A stretch of DNA of 64,000 nucleotides from Rotaria sordida (GCA_905250125.1 CAJNOL010000733.1:2675-66674); one strand, 5' to 3'. Shown: positions 1-10,905, counted from the first letter of the stretch. Translations and numbers: made by a program. Notes: generated by a model from the letters alone, not told the origin.

Positions 1-364
1 TCATTGTGTATTACTTTTTTTCCTCTTCTCATTCTCTCGAACATGTAAATGAAAATGACGTTTTTAGAGTGAAACACGATGTGAAATTATATTTTTCTTT
101 AGACATCACTTGTTTTTATTGTCTATTGTTTTTTTTTGTGATGCCTTTTGGGTGATTTTCCATTAGTTTTTTTCGAGTGTGCTCATATCTATGAACATAT
201 TTTGTCTTTTGCTGTAAAATATGAAACAATTTGAAATAAATGATGAATCGGATGTATTGATGAACGAGATTTAAATTTGAATGATCATTTATACGACCAA
301 TAGAAAGAAACTCTTGAGGGTGTGCCATTAGCGTGCTTATGCACTATGCACGCGTGCAGAACGG
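1..364. other. intergenic, nothing recognised
   Basis: AT-rich sequence with T-runs. A 70-codon open frame on the minus strand (116-328) has no recognisable motif and no splice context, so I do not call it a gene. Confidence 0.5.
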
Positions 365-452
365 AAAAAAAATGCGTTCGGAACGTAGCGAACGCGTGCA
401 CAACTACTTATTCCGCACGCGTTCGCGAAATACGTTCCGAACGCATTTTTTA
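365..452. repeat. GC-rich near-perfect hairpin, 35-bp arms
   Basis: The left arm (367-399) reads AAAAAATGCGTTCGGAACGT and continues to GCGAACGCGTGC. The right arm (415-451) is its reverse complement apart from a 3-nt bulge. The loop is about 15 nt. The arms are far more GC-rich than the surroundings. It looks like a small foldback or MITE-like insertion; no target duplication was resolved. Confidence 0.8.
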
Positions 453-580
453 TTCGTTCTTCTCGACCTGGGAAGAAAGAGGAAAATCACTATATAACAA
501 CTGGACAGTTAGCGGTAATAGAATGACCTCTATTGACACTAACAACCTCCAAATCGGGAGGTGATGCTATCAGTAGAGAG

Positions 581-829
581 GGTGTGGGTGTGGATGTGGA
601 TGTGTATGGGTACGGGGTGAGTGTGGGTGGGTGTGGGTGTAGTTGGTGTGTCGGTGTGGGTGGAGTATTGGTGTCGGTGTGAGTGTAGGTATAGATGTAG
701 ATGTGGGTGTGTAGGTATGTGGGAGTGGGATGTGGGTGGAGTTGGTGTGGGTGTGTATGGGTCGATCTGTCGAAGATCAACCCTCACACCCACCACACAC
801 TCACACCCACACCCACATCCACACTAGCA
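581..829. repeat. telomere-type (TGTGGG)n hairpin 1
   Basis: A long degenerate G-strand array (about 581-768; units GTGTGGGT, TGTGGA, GTGAGTG) is followed by a spacer around GGTCGATCTGTCGAAGATCA. A shorter C-strand array follows (781-824; CACACCCACC type). The arms are unequal, about 190 and 45 bp. On the right it directly abuts a truncated coding fragment on the minus strand. Confidence 0.85.
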
Positions 830-830
830 C

Positions 831-999
831 CCCAAATTCGATGTTTATCACGATATTTTTCTCTTTCTTTGACATTCATTAATGCTTTTTTTCGAGCTTT
901 TCGTTCACGACCTTTTCGTTTTAAATCAATATATTTTGTAGTATTTTGTTTCAATCGATCACGACATCTTTTTGCTCGTTCTGCTTCTGTCAATGTCAT
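831..999 (-). pseudogene. truncated basic, charged ORF fragment
   Basis: Read on the minus strand, an ATG at 999 opens a highly basic stretch of about 56 residues. It begins MTLTEAERAKRCRDRL and contains the run KGRERKARKKAL. It then runs straight into translated telomere-type repeat (Val-Gly residues) at about 829. The Arg/Lys spacing resembles short basic-region proteins that recur in invertebrate genomes, sometimes with transposons, but I cannot name the family. The abrupt change from charged helical sequence to low-complexity repeat indicates a 3' truncation at the hairpin. It could instead be the first exon of a gene whose next exon was lost. No function is assigned. Confidence 0.45.
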
Positions 1000-3900
1000 T
1001 GTTGGAAATTACATGAAATTATCTAAATTTCGTAAAAGACACGTAGATAAAAACAATGTTAAAATTATTAGAACGCTTTTGCCCTTAAAAAGATGAAGAC
1101 CAGAATGAATAGAAAAAGAAAATCGTTTAAAGGGAAAATCTTGGCCTCACATTTACTTTTTGTCGTATGCAGTCTATAATTATGCTGATATTAAACTGTA
1201 CAGTTGTAAAATCACGTGATCGCAATTATACTGTAAAATTAAATGAGAGAAAAATGAAAATGTAGTAAGAAAAAGTGAAATATAAATGGTGTAATGGCAT
1301 GTTGAATTAAAAAATTAAGACACGTTGAATATACGAATGATATCATTATAATCTTTAGTACTCAAATAGTATATCATCGAAATAGTTGATAGAAATAACT
1401 AAAATCATCGTAGATATAGTTCTCAAGTAATATATACGACTCGTTAAATGATTTGTCTCGCGGTAAATATTTGTTCTGAAACAACAATTTGAATGGCGCT
1501 CAATATTTTAATATATTGTAACAGAAACTTGATCATTGGATGGTGATTCCGTCACGGTCTCTTTCATCAGTTAGTATGTGTATAGAAATTGCCAATTAGG
1601 TCATTGGATAGAGCGCAAAAATCTGTATTTGTTGCACCATTAGTTGAAACAAAAAACAACTGATTCATGAATGAAAATTGAATTACATGGAAGTTTCGTG
1701 ACGGAATCACCATCATTAATGTACTAGTTTTATAAATATAAATAAATTTTTTGAAGGAACGACCAAACGTAGCCCTAATTATCATATTTTGTAGACTATC
1801 AAAAGCTCCTTTATTATATATGAGAGGTTTCGGAAAAGGTATATCTATTCATATAAAAAACTTGAAGATATGAATCTTAATTCAACTTTGACTTTTGTCA
1901 CGTTTGAGCTGCATTGGCTTTGTAACAGATTTTTTTTCAAGAAAAGCAATAAACTTATAAATAAAAAACTCATTTCCGTGTGCTATGGACATCGCTTTAT
2001 ACGATGATCATATTAGTTTCAATCGATCAAGTAGGTCAACTTTGCCTACTAGGGTATACCGTTACGTGAACAGGCCGTTTTTCAATTTATCTTCATTTTA
2101 ATTATTCCTATTCCGAATAACTGAAATAAGCCCAACCTCAGAACTTGCCTGTTCTTGAGATGGTTCGATCTCCGTCAGACAGCTTCAGGTAGTCCTCTCT
2201 CGATCAGTGATCGAGATCAGCAATTTCTCGAATGATTAATAGTCGAGAAAGAGTTTAGAAAAAAAAAATTATTTCGAAAAGTGTATGTTTCGTATGTTTA
2301 ATCATGTTGTTTATATACGGCTCTGTATGCATAAAAAAACGGTGAATGATTAGTCAGTATGTAACCAATACAATAATGATATCGCTTTTTATTTTTTTCA
2401 AGATCTTGTGAAAAGATAATAGTGAATGATATAATTTCCATGATCTAAACAAGATCTTAAGCACAGATTTATCTGATACACCGAAGATATGCACATACAA
2501 ATTATCTTTTTCAGATCTTCTCAAGATCTTGCTTACAAGATGTTCGACCAGGGAATACTAACATTATTTTATTGAAGTTTTATCAATTTTGCTTGCTGCA
2601 TAGTATTTCTCGATTACGGCAAACCGATTAGTAATTACTATTTCGCTATAGAACAAGTCTTTTTTCTATCGCAATATGATTACCAATGTCCGTATAATAT
2701 TGTTTTCATACATGATTACATTGTCAACTTGGAATATGTACATATATGACACATCACAGATATTCACTATTGTAAGCGATATATCTTACCTCTCAATTTG
2801 TATTGACAAAAAATGGAAAGAAAAACAAATACCAATCAATATTTATAATTGGACGTATCTTCTACATCGGAATTATCTTTTCCATATTCATCGACCAACT
2901 GTTCCTCGATTTGTTCAGTGAAGCAATCTAACTTCTTCAAGGGTGTGAGCGTCTGTATCGATGCAGATGAAAAAGTATACGATTCATCAAATGACATAAT
3001 GTTTTTGACTTTTCCTAGTCATCAGCTACAGTTAAGATGATTCAAGACTAACTGGTAGCATTTTAACAAAGTGCTTCATTCCTTTCATATATAATTAGAG
3101 CAATAATTATAATGTTTTCTCACATGGTTCTCATGTTTGTCTGAAAATGATCAGTAGTAATGATGATTTAGTAATAAATTACATAATGAAATCAATCGAT
3201 CGATTCTTCTGCATGAAAAAGTTCTTATATAATTGATTGGACAAGTGATGGTGGTGAAGGAATCTAACGTGAAACAACACAATGCTAATATTTTGTTTTT
3301 CTATAATCATCAGATTAGACAACTATTCTTTTGTTTATTCATAAGGGAGAAATTCCGATATTTGATTACAATACACTGGTATAATACAAATATTAGTATA
3401 TATTTTTGCATCATAACAAAACGAAATGCAAAGGAAGACAAAAAATTAGGAGAAACGTGAAAAAAAACAAAAAACATGTGCTGAGGATAATTATGAAAAA
3501 TGACTGCATTGCTTAACTAAAATGTCATGCTTCATTGACTAAAATAAAGAAAATGTGAGTGAAAATAAATACCAGACAATCGAATCAACGATAAATACGA
3601 AGTGAAATCGTTTATAAACGTATAAAACACAGCTCGCATACTAGTATCACTTATTGCGTGAGTGTATGCAACTTTTTTACATTATTAAACTAGCGATAAA
3701 ATTCGAATTGAATATTAAGAGTAACTACAAAGAACACCAGAAGGTAATTTTAGGAAAGCTCCGATTGAGGATGTTCAGTATATATAATCGATAAACTTGA
3801 TTGAAGTAGCTCTTACACCCACAATGGTTGTCGAACACTTAGAAGGGTTATCATGTTGTTGTTATACTCATTGTTAACGTGTAGAATTGCATATATATTT

Positions 3901-4702
3901 TTTTCTTTCTTTCGATAGTTGTTTGGATGAGAAAATCTAGATATCGTATCCTTTCGGTTTCATCGTCTTTTTCTATCTGTATCATTATTGGAAGAAAGAA
4001 AAAAAATAGATGTATAAATAAAATACAAGTATGGATACATATACAACGTTGAATATCAGAAGTGTGTGTATGTAACAACAAGATTTGAAGAAGACTGATT
4101 CTACTCCGAAACGTCATTCAAAAACTGCTAATTTTCATTTCATCAATTCTACTCATCTATTATATTATTTTTTCGTTTTAAAATACTATATAATTTACAG
4201 TTAATTTGTAATTTGTTAAATTATATAGTCTATTAAACTATTCACTTTCTGTTTTTGTACTTCATTCGAGTCAGATGAAAACCAAAAAACAAAAGATGCA
4301 AAAATGTATCGATACTCTAGCAAAAATAAAATTATTACAAGCACCTATGTAAATGCATTCATAACGCTTTTGATTCTTGACTGAATATATGTTCCTTCGG
4401 ACATCCATATCTGGTATGCAACGCAATGATACTTAAGTCATCGTGTAAATGAAAAGTAAAGGAAAGCTGAAAAGGAATAATAGCACAATGAACAAAGTTT
4501 TCGTAATCATAGTTTCAATTTCAATTACGTAGATTTTTATCACTGAATACTAGCAGAAAAAACATCGACATTTGACGTGACAGAAAAATCTAGAAAAAAA
4601 AGAATATATCGATAATATGAATAGAAAAAATACTTTCTTTCTTGCCGACAAATAATTATCCTCCATTTTAGATTAACGGGAAAGCGATAATTCGTACTCA
4701 AT
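1000..4702. other. long intergenic region
   Basis: AT-rich, with many short open frames but none with a recognisable domain or intron chain. It holds the 18-bp inverted repeat at 1539-1714 and a cluster of AAGATCTTG-type motifs near 2400-2530. The last 150 bp before 4703 should include the promoter of the ART-TPR gene; I see no distinctive core motif. Confidence 0.5.
1539..1714. repeat. 18-bp perfect inverted repeat with 138-bp loop
   Basis: GATGGTGATTCCGTCACG at 1539-1556 recurs as its exact reverse complement at 1697-1714. Only these 18 bp match; the loop and flanks are unrelated. It may be the TIRs of a tiny MITE or a regulatory palindrome. Confidence 0.6.
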
Positions 4703-7543
4703 ATGGGTGGAAAACTATGCAGACGAATTATGTCCCTATTCAAAATAGGTGATGTTTCAGCTTCAACAGAATTATCGAGTGACATCGAACCAAGACTCCG
4801 CATGGTCCAAAATCATTTGCTTATCTGGGTCGATGAGAATATTGATGAAGCAAATGAGAATTGCCAAAATATGCTTGCACAATTACGAAGTGTCGTCAGC
4901 AATGTTAGTCTCTGTACGAACTCAGCACAATGCATTGATGTTCTCAATGATGCAGATAGCGAAAAAGTTTTTATTATTTCTTCTGGAGACTTGGGTCAGC
5001 ATCTCGTACCAGAGATTCATAAGATGACACAAGTAGATTCTATTTACATCTTTTCTAGCAACCAAGTGCTATACGAAAAATGGACAAAAGATTGGTCGAA
5101 AATTCAAGGTATTTTTACTTCAATTCAGTCCATATGTGACTTATTAAAAACGACTGTATGTCAATGCGACCGCCATGCAATACCGATGAGCTTTGTTCCA
5201 AAGTTAATGATAGAAACAATAGTAGCACAAGCAGTATCCGATGAACAAAATCTCGACCAATTAGAACCCTCTTTTATGTATTCGCTACTATTTAAAAAGA
5301 TTCTATTGGAAATTGATGAAGATGATGCTAACCCGTTGCAAGATTTAGTGGTTTATTGTCGGAGTCAAGGCATTCCTGAATCCCAGTTGGAGCTCTTTCA
5401 AGAAAAATACTACCATAAAACACCAGTCTGGTGGTATACCTGTGACATATTCCTGTACAATATGCTTAATCGTGCTCTATGGACACTTGATATGGGGACC
5501 ATGATAAAGATGGGCTTTTTCATCCGCAACCTCCATCGACAGCTGCAACAGTTGCACAGAGAACAATCGGATGCATATAAGAAACAAGTAATTGTTTACC
5601 GTGGTCAAGGACACACCCAACAAGACTTCAAGCATTTACTTGATACGAAAGGTGGACTTCTCTCGTTTAATAACTTTCTATCTACTAGTACAGAAAAACA
5701 CGTTGCCATGGAATTCATTGAACGTGCACTGCAAAAAATTGATACTGTAGGTGTTCTCTTCATTATCACAATCGATCCAAGTAGAGTGTCAATCTCAAAC
5801 GCTCCGTTTGCACTTATCGATGCATACAGTGCTATTACAAAGGAAAAGGAAACTTTATTTTCAATGCATAGCATTTTTCGTGTTGAAGACATCAAGCAGA
5901 CGATCAACAATAATCGTCTATGGGAAGTTCAATTGACTCTAACAGACCATAATGATCCACAACTGGCTGCGCTCACTGATCGGATAGAAGGAGAGCTTCG
6001 TGGATCGACAGGATGGCAGCGATTGGGTGACTTAATGATTCGAGCAGGTCACTTCAACCAAGCTGAAGATCTTTACAATAAATTATTCGAAAATTCATCG
6101 AGTGATAGTGATAGAGCAGAAATCTATCATCAGCTTGGATGTGTAAATAAAATGGCAGGAAAATACAAAGATGCGATTTCATTTTATGAAAAATCCCTTG
6201 AAATCAAGAAAAATATTCTTCCTGAAGAGCATCTTTCATTAGCTGACACCTACGATGATATCGGTGAAGTATATACCAAAACGGGCGAGTATTCGAAAGC
6301 ACTTGAATTCCTTGAAAAAGCACTTAGAACAAGAAAAAGAGGTCTGCCTTCGAATCATTCTGATTTGGCAGAAACTTACAACAACATTGGCGCCGTATAT
6401 TACTACACGGGTAACTACGCGAAAGCGCTCGAGTTTTACGAAAAAGATCTAGAAATCACGGAAAGTATCTTACCTTCTAATCATCCCGACTTGGCTGGCG
6501 GCTACAACAACGTTGCTATCGCATATAACAATATGGGTAACTATTCGAAAGCGCTTGAATTTTACGAAAAAGCACATAAGATCCACGAAAAATCTTTACC
6601 TTCGAATCATCCCGATCTGGCTATTTCCCACAACAACATCGGTACGTTGTATCAAGACATGGGTGACTATTCGAAAGCACTTGAATATTACGATAAAGGA
6701 CTTCAAATAAGAGAAAAATCTCTTCATCCAAATCATCCCGATTTCGCTTTCTCCTACAACAACATCGGTCTTGCGTATAAAGGCATGGGTGACTATTCGA
6801 AAGCATTTGAGTTTTTCGAAAAAGCACTTAAAATCAGAGAGGAATTTCTGTCTCCGGATCACCCTCATTTGATCGTTAGTTATAGGAACTTGGCAGCATG
6901 TTATCAAAGAATGGGTAATTTCGCATCAGCTCTTAAGACTCTTCAAAATTCTTTTGAGATTCAGCAAAAAATATTTGAAGAAGGTAATCTACAGTTCACT
7001 TACACATATATTGAATTCGGAAGAATTTATCACAGTATGAAAGAGTATTCCAAGGCACTTGATTATTTTGAAAAGTGTCTCACAATATTTAATCATGCAT
7101 TAACTGAAAAAAATTCAAAATTTTGTATGACATACAGTTTCATGGGTGATGTTCATCGATTATTAGAGGATTATGAAATGGCACTTTCATATCATCAAAA
7201 AGCATTGAATATTCAAGAAAGTGTGCCATGTAGTCCTTTAGAATGTGCAACAATATATGCGAATATAGGTGAGACTTATCGAGAAATGAAAGATTATGCA
7301 ACAGCATTGGCATTTTTTCAAAAAGCATTAGAAATACACGAAAGGAATCTACCAAATGATCATCCCGACTTAGCTGTTATCAATCATAGTTTGGCAAAAT
7401 TATATTTGGCTACTAGAGAACATAGTATGGCGACGGAAAATGTTCAAAAAGCGATAGAAATTGCTCAAGCAAAATTATCTTCGGATCATCCTCACCTTTT
7501 GGACTTTAAAGAAACATTTGAAAAAATTCGAGTAACACTTTAA
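4703..7543 (+). CDS. ADP-ribosyltransferase-TPR fusion protein
   Basis: Intronless 946-codon ORF. Residues about 30-180 form an N-terminal domain without a known enzymatic motif (LIWVDENIDEANENC near 42), of a kind I associate with bdelloid ART proteins. Residues about 230-410 are an R-S-ExE mono-ADP-ribosyltransferase fold: Arg300 in VYRGQ, the STS motif at 327-329 (FLSTSTEK), and the E-K-E motif at 381-383. All three catalytic signatures are present, so transfer of ADP-ribose from NAD+, probably to arginine, is plausible. Residues about 440-946 carry roughly a dozen 42-residue kinesin-light-chain-type TPRs, with motifs such as NHPDLA and YSKALEFYEKAL, likely for partner binding. There is no signal peptide, so it is probably cytosolic. 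The middle TPRs are so alike that the DNA has a clear 126-bp period (about 6348-6760). The start is the first ATG of the frame (MGGKLCRR); a downstream Met is possible. It ends in TAA, with an AATAAA about 25 bp beyond. Confidence 0.9.
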   Translation: MGGKLCRRIMSLFKIGDVSASTELSSDIEPRLRMVQNHLLIWVDENIDEANENCQNMLAQLRSVVSNVSLCTNSAQCIDVLNDADSEKVFIISSGDLGQHLVPEIHKMTQVDSIYIFSSNQVLYEKWTKDWSKIQGIFTSIQSICDLLKTTVCQCDRHAIPMSFVPKLMIETIVAQAVSDEQNLDQLEPSFMYSLLFKKILLEIDEDDANPLQDLVVYCRSQGIPESQLELFQEKYYHKTPVWWYTCDIFLYNMLNRALWTLDMGTMIKMGFFIRNLHRQLQQLHREQSDAYKKQVIVYRGQGHTQQDFKHLLDTKGGLLSFNNFLSTSTEKHVAMEFIERALQKIDTVGVLFIITIDPSRVSISNAPFALIDAYSAITKEKETLFSMHSIFRVEDIKQTINNNRLWEVQLTLTDHNDPQLAALTDRIEGELRGSTGWQRLGDLMIRAGHFNQAEDLYNKLFENSSSDSDRAEIYHQLGCVNKMAGKYKDAISFYEKSLEIKKNILPEEHLSLADTYDDIGEVYTKTGEYSKALEFLEKALRTRKRGLPSNHSDLAETYNNIGAVYYYTGNYAKALEFYEKDLEITESILPSNHPDLAGGYNNVAIAYNNMGNYSKALEFYEKAHKIHEKSLPSNHPDLAISHNNIGTLYQDMGDYSKALEYYDKGLQIREKSLHPNHPDFAFSYNNIGLAYKGMGDYSKAFEFFEKALKIREEFLSPDHPHLIVSYRNLAACYQRMGNFASALKTLQNSFEIQQKIFEEGNLQFTYTYIEFGRIYHSMKEYSKALDYFEKCLTIFNHALTEKNSKFCMTYSFMGDVHRLLEDYEMALSYHQKALNIQESVPCSPLECATIYANIGETYREMKDYATALAFFQKALEIHERNLPNDHPDLAVINHSLAKLYLATREHSMATENVQKAIEIAQAKLSSDHPHLLDFKETFEKIRVTL

Positions 7544-7682
7544 ATTTTATTCTCTTTTTTTCTCTATTGAATAAATTCTTCTCGTACCATTGATATTTCT
7601 TTCCACTTTCTCTCGACTTGTTATCACACATGCACACACAATCAAGAACCTTTTTAATTTTCAAATGAGTATATCCACAGTG

Positions 7683-7798
7683 AGGATGTGGGTGGGTGTG
7701 GGTGTGAGGTGTGGGTGTGAGTGTAGTTATTAGTTTTCTCTTCACCCACACCCACACCAACTCACACCCACACCCTCACCCACAGCTCACACCCACAG
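7683..7798. repeat. telomere-type hairpin 2, left part (split by hAT)
   Basis: The G-strand array is at 7683-7724 (GATGTGGGTGGGTGTGGGTG), the spacer is TTATTAGTTTTCTCTT, and the C-strand array is at 7742-7798. The C-strand array resumes at 10411-10428 after the hAT element, so the transposon landed inside a pre-existing array. Confidence 0.85.
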
Positions 7799-10410
7799 TA
7801 GAGTACTGCAACCTGGTCGGGTACCCGAAACCGAACCGAACCGGACCATGGGTTTGGGTAAAATTTTTCGGGTCGGTTCGGGTGCCGAGTAAAAAAAGAA
7901 TTTCGGCCCGGGTCCAAGTGTGAGACAAAACCCGGACCCGAACCAGCAATTAGTGGCATCGCAACTTTTACAAATACTTTTACTATTTCAAACTGACACT
8001 TACTATTGTCGAGATATTGGGATAAGAATTAAAGTCGATTGGATCATCACTTTCACCAAAGAGTAAATCGTAGAAACGAAAAAAAGCTTTTGTTTTGTTA
8101 TTTTTCAAGATTCAAGATACTTAAAATTAATCTTTTAACTAGTTTTGATTTTAAATATTGTCAATATGAATACTTCAAACAGAGAAAAAGAAAATGTTAA
8201 AAAAAAATTGAACATGGTATTTTTAACATATGTTCTAAACCACCATCAGCAACACCACAGTAGTGGAACACGTTTGTTCGAATAAAAGATGATAAAGGAA
8301 ATATCATTCCATTTGTACAATGTACTAAATGTTTGTCAATTTTTGCTTATGAATCATGTAAAACTGGTTCAAGTATTCATAAAACACATGTTGAAGGTTG
8401 TCTTGGTGGTGGTTCTCCTAGTTCAAGCAAAAACCAAGACATCATCGTAATGATGAACAAAGATAATAATAGTAATATACTAGCTGATCTGAAGAGTGTA
8501 TTTACTGAAGCATGTGCGAAATTTTGTGCTTATGATTTACGTCCATACGAATCTGTTCGTGGTCATGGTTTTCAAATATTATGTCAATCTTTGTTAGATC
8601 TTGCACGTCAAAATTTTCATCCAATTGAAGCAGCTGATATTATTCCGGATCCAATGACAATCTCGCGTCGGGTACAAAAACTAGCTGAAGATATGTCAAA
8701 CTAATATAGCTGACTATTTGGTATACTTCTTGTTCTTCAGAAGATCGTGTAAAATTAATTGAATCATTAATACCTGATTCGAAGAAAATTAAACTTTCTG
8801 GTATTATAGCTGACTTTTGGAAAAATAAATTTACTTCAGATAGCTATTTAACAGTAAATTTGCATTACAATAAAGATGGACAAATGAAAAATTTTATGTT
8901 AAAAACTGTTTCAATCAGCGAAGCTAAAACTGGTGGTAAGTTTATAATTTCATATGAATTTTATATTCTGACTTTTAGCTGATCATTCTTAGAAAATACA
9001 AAAAAACTTATAAGAAATATATTAAATTCTTTTGGAATTGATTCTGATGGCTATGAAATTATTTATCTTACGGACAATGCTTCTAATTTAATTTCTGCTT
9101 TGGATGGTGAAGCACATATACGATGTGTGTGCCACTGCCTTAATTTAGCTGTTAAATAAAGTCTTGAAGAATGTACTGTAATTGATGCATTAGTTTCAGA
9201 TAGTTGCGAATTAGTTACACATTTTTAAAGAGCTGAACTTCAGCAAAATCTTGAATCAACATTAAAACAAGATATATGTACTAGGTGGAATTCAACATAT
9301 GATACTTTATCGTCTGTTTGGTTGAACTACAATGACGTTGAACAAGTGTTAGCAAGTCGAAAAGAAGAATAATATGTTAGTAATATTGATTCACATGTAA
9401 TTAAAGATATAACTGATTTACTTTCCGTATTTAAAATTGGTAGCGAGAAATTATCTGCTGATAATGTTTCTGCTTTACATTCTGTTTTACCATGGTTTTA
9501 TAAATTCAGAAAATCTTGTGAAATAAAAGCTACTGATCGTCCATGTATTGCTCAATTGAAAAAGAAACTATTAACAAAGCTTGATGCGAAGTTATGGTTA
9601 ACGGACATTCACTACATCGCTACCTTTCTTCATCCTAAAACTAAATCACTTCCAGTAAGTGTGATAAATTGAAAGCAATCTTAATTCGTTCGTTTCGTTT
9701 CAGCTATTAACTCAAAATGAACGAAATGAAATAATAAAAACAGTTAAAAAAATGCTCAACACACGTGGTATTAGTAATGATGAAGACTTATATCAAGTGA
9801 TCTTGATAAATGATAATGATAATAAAAAAAAAAGAAAAGAAATAAACGTGCCAAACGTGATGATATTAGTGTTGATCATGTATTGAAAGAGTTTATTTCA
9901 AATGAAAATTTATCAACAGATGACGAAGAACCATATGATGAAGTGATCGAATATATGAAATGTAAAGTAAATTATTCAAGTGGTGAAGATGTTTTGTCAT
10001 GGTGGAGAAAACATTCCTGTATATATCCACAACTATCACGTTTAGTACTAGCATTACTTTCTATTCCTGCATCATCAGCAACAAGTGAACGGATCTTTAG
10101 TGAAACTGGAAGAATTTTGGAAGCAAAAAGACAACTATTGAGTGCTGAATCACTTGATTCACTTGTTTTTTTACGTAATTTCAGATACGTGTTTTTGTTG
10201 TTTATTTATTTAAGTAGATTGTATATTTTTTTCATATGAAATAAAGTTTGAAATTGATTGCACGTGAAAATGGTAGCCGGGTATGTTATATTTATAAATA
10301 GCTGCCGGTCGGATCCGGGTACGGAGTTGTCAGGTCGGTTCGGACTCGGGTACGAAAAAAAGTTCCGGTCCGGTGTCGGGTGAAAAAAAGTGCACCCGTG
10401 CAGCACTCTA
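7799..10410 (+). mobile_element. hAT-family DNA transposon, degenerate
   Basis: The left end TAGAGTACTGCAACC (7799) matches the inverted right end TAGAGTGCTGCACGG (10410), giving TIRs of about 15 bp of the hAT type. The 8 bp before the element (ACCCACAG, 7791-7798) and after it (ACCCACAC, 10411-10418) agree at 7 of 8 positions, the 8-bp target duplication expected of hAT. The subterminal regions are rich in CGGGTCGG/CCGAACC-type sequence. The element encloses a broken transposase. Confidence 0.85.
8166..10239 (+). pseudogene. hAT transposase remnant
   Basis: Conceptual translation gives, in order: a BED-type zinc finger (QCTKCLSIFAYESC then IHKTHVEGC, about 8315-8400); a middle region with GIIADFWKNKFTSDSYLT (about 8797-8850); a C-H-C-L segment CVCHCLNLAVK (about 9125); and the hAT C-terminal dimerisation motif (LSIPASSATSERIFSETGR, about 10060-10115). 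The frame is broken by an in-frame TAG before the zinc finger (about 8262), TAA codons near 9157, 9225 and 9370, and small frame changes. At least one intron-like interval remains (about 8937-8993). Some TAA codons look like CAA-to-TAA changes. The enzyme is therefore dead; mobility would need a transposase from elsewhere. Confidence 0.85.
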
Positions 10411-10428
10411 ACCCACACCCTCACCCGC
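10411..10428. repeat. telomere-type hairpin 2, right remnant
   Basis: ACCCACACCCTCACCC continues the C-strand array interrupted by the hAT insertion. The next bases (GCGGACGCG) lead into the GIMAP pseudogene, so the array marks the edge of that truncated gene. Confidence 0.8.
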
Positions 10429-10435
10429 GGACGCG

Positions 10436-10905
10436 TTAAACGATTTTTGAGATTATTTTTACAGTTGTCATCATCTGTGGAGACCACAATGCAGTAAGGA
10501 ACAGCTTCTGGGCCAAAAATCTTTTGCATGAAATTGACTGTTTCTTTTTCTTATGTAAAACGTGCCGTAAGCATGCACACTTGGATGCGTCATATTGAAT
10601 GTTTTCGAGACAGTCTCGTTTTTCAGTCTTGTTATTTTTCGTGCCTGTATAAAAAAATCCCGGTGTATCAACAAAGATCAATTTCTTTCCAGTGTCATTG
10701 ACGGTACTCGTTTCCTTTTAACAATGTTGTGTCACCGAGCAGAACTCTTTGCTCGATTTGAAGGCAGAGCGCATGTCCAATAGCGAATTATTAGTAGCAC
10801 TTTTGCCTTTAAACCACAAAAGAGATATCAATGCAAAAGAAAAAGTCTGATTTTAACACCTAACATTTCTTGTTCTACCAATTAGAACAATGCGTATTTT
10901 GTTTT
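10436..10905 (-). pseudogene. AIG1/GIMAP-type GTPase fragment
   Basis: Minus-strand reading gives a GTPase beta-1/P-loop start (NKIRIVLIGRTRN, about 10905-10870). An intron-like gap follows, then GKSATNNSLL (G1 end, about 10785). The G3 motif follows in LIFVDTPGFF (about 10680-10650), then MTHPSVHAYG and, in a shifted frame, QKIFGPEAVPYCIVV (about 10525-10480). Motif order and spacing match AIG1/GIMAP GTPases (G1 GKSATGNSIL, G3 DTPGFF, IFGPEA block). It is broken by an in-frame TAA between G1 and G3 and a frameshift after HAYG. It stops about 10440, next to the telomere-type array, before the G4/G5 motifs. GIMAP-like GTPases in intact form act at membranes, but no function is expected here. 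Confidence 0.8.

Noticed and set aside
581..829. CRISPR-like array of repeats and spacers
   Set aside because: The repeats are contiguous degenerate 6-mers with no regular unique spacers, in a eukaryotic genome.
490..1096. Overlapping His/Pro/Thr-rich and Val/Gly-rich open frames
   Set aside because: They are translations of the telomere-type array on either strand, not genes. The same applies to frames at 47132-47523 and 56757-57081.
1041..1100. Second GIMAP-like P-loop (GKS reading on the minus strand, similar bases to 10770-10815)
   Set aside because: Only about 35 bp look alike, and no G3 or beta-1 motif is nearby; chance similarity is likely.
8166..10239. Possible reassigned TAA codon (CAA-like stops in hAT, TPR and B-box remnants)
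   Set aside because: Intact genes here use TAA as their terminator (ART-TPR, F-box, both GPCRs) and have no internal TAA, so the internal stops mark decay, probably C-to-T changes.
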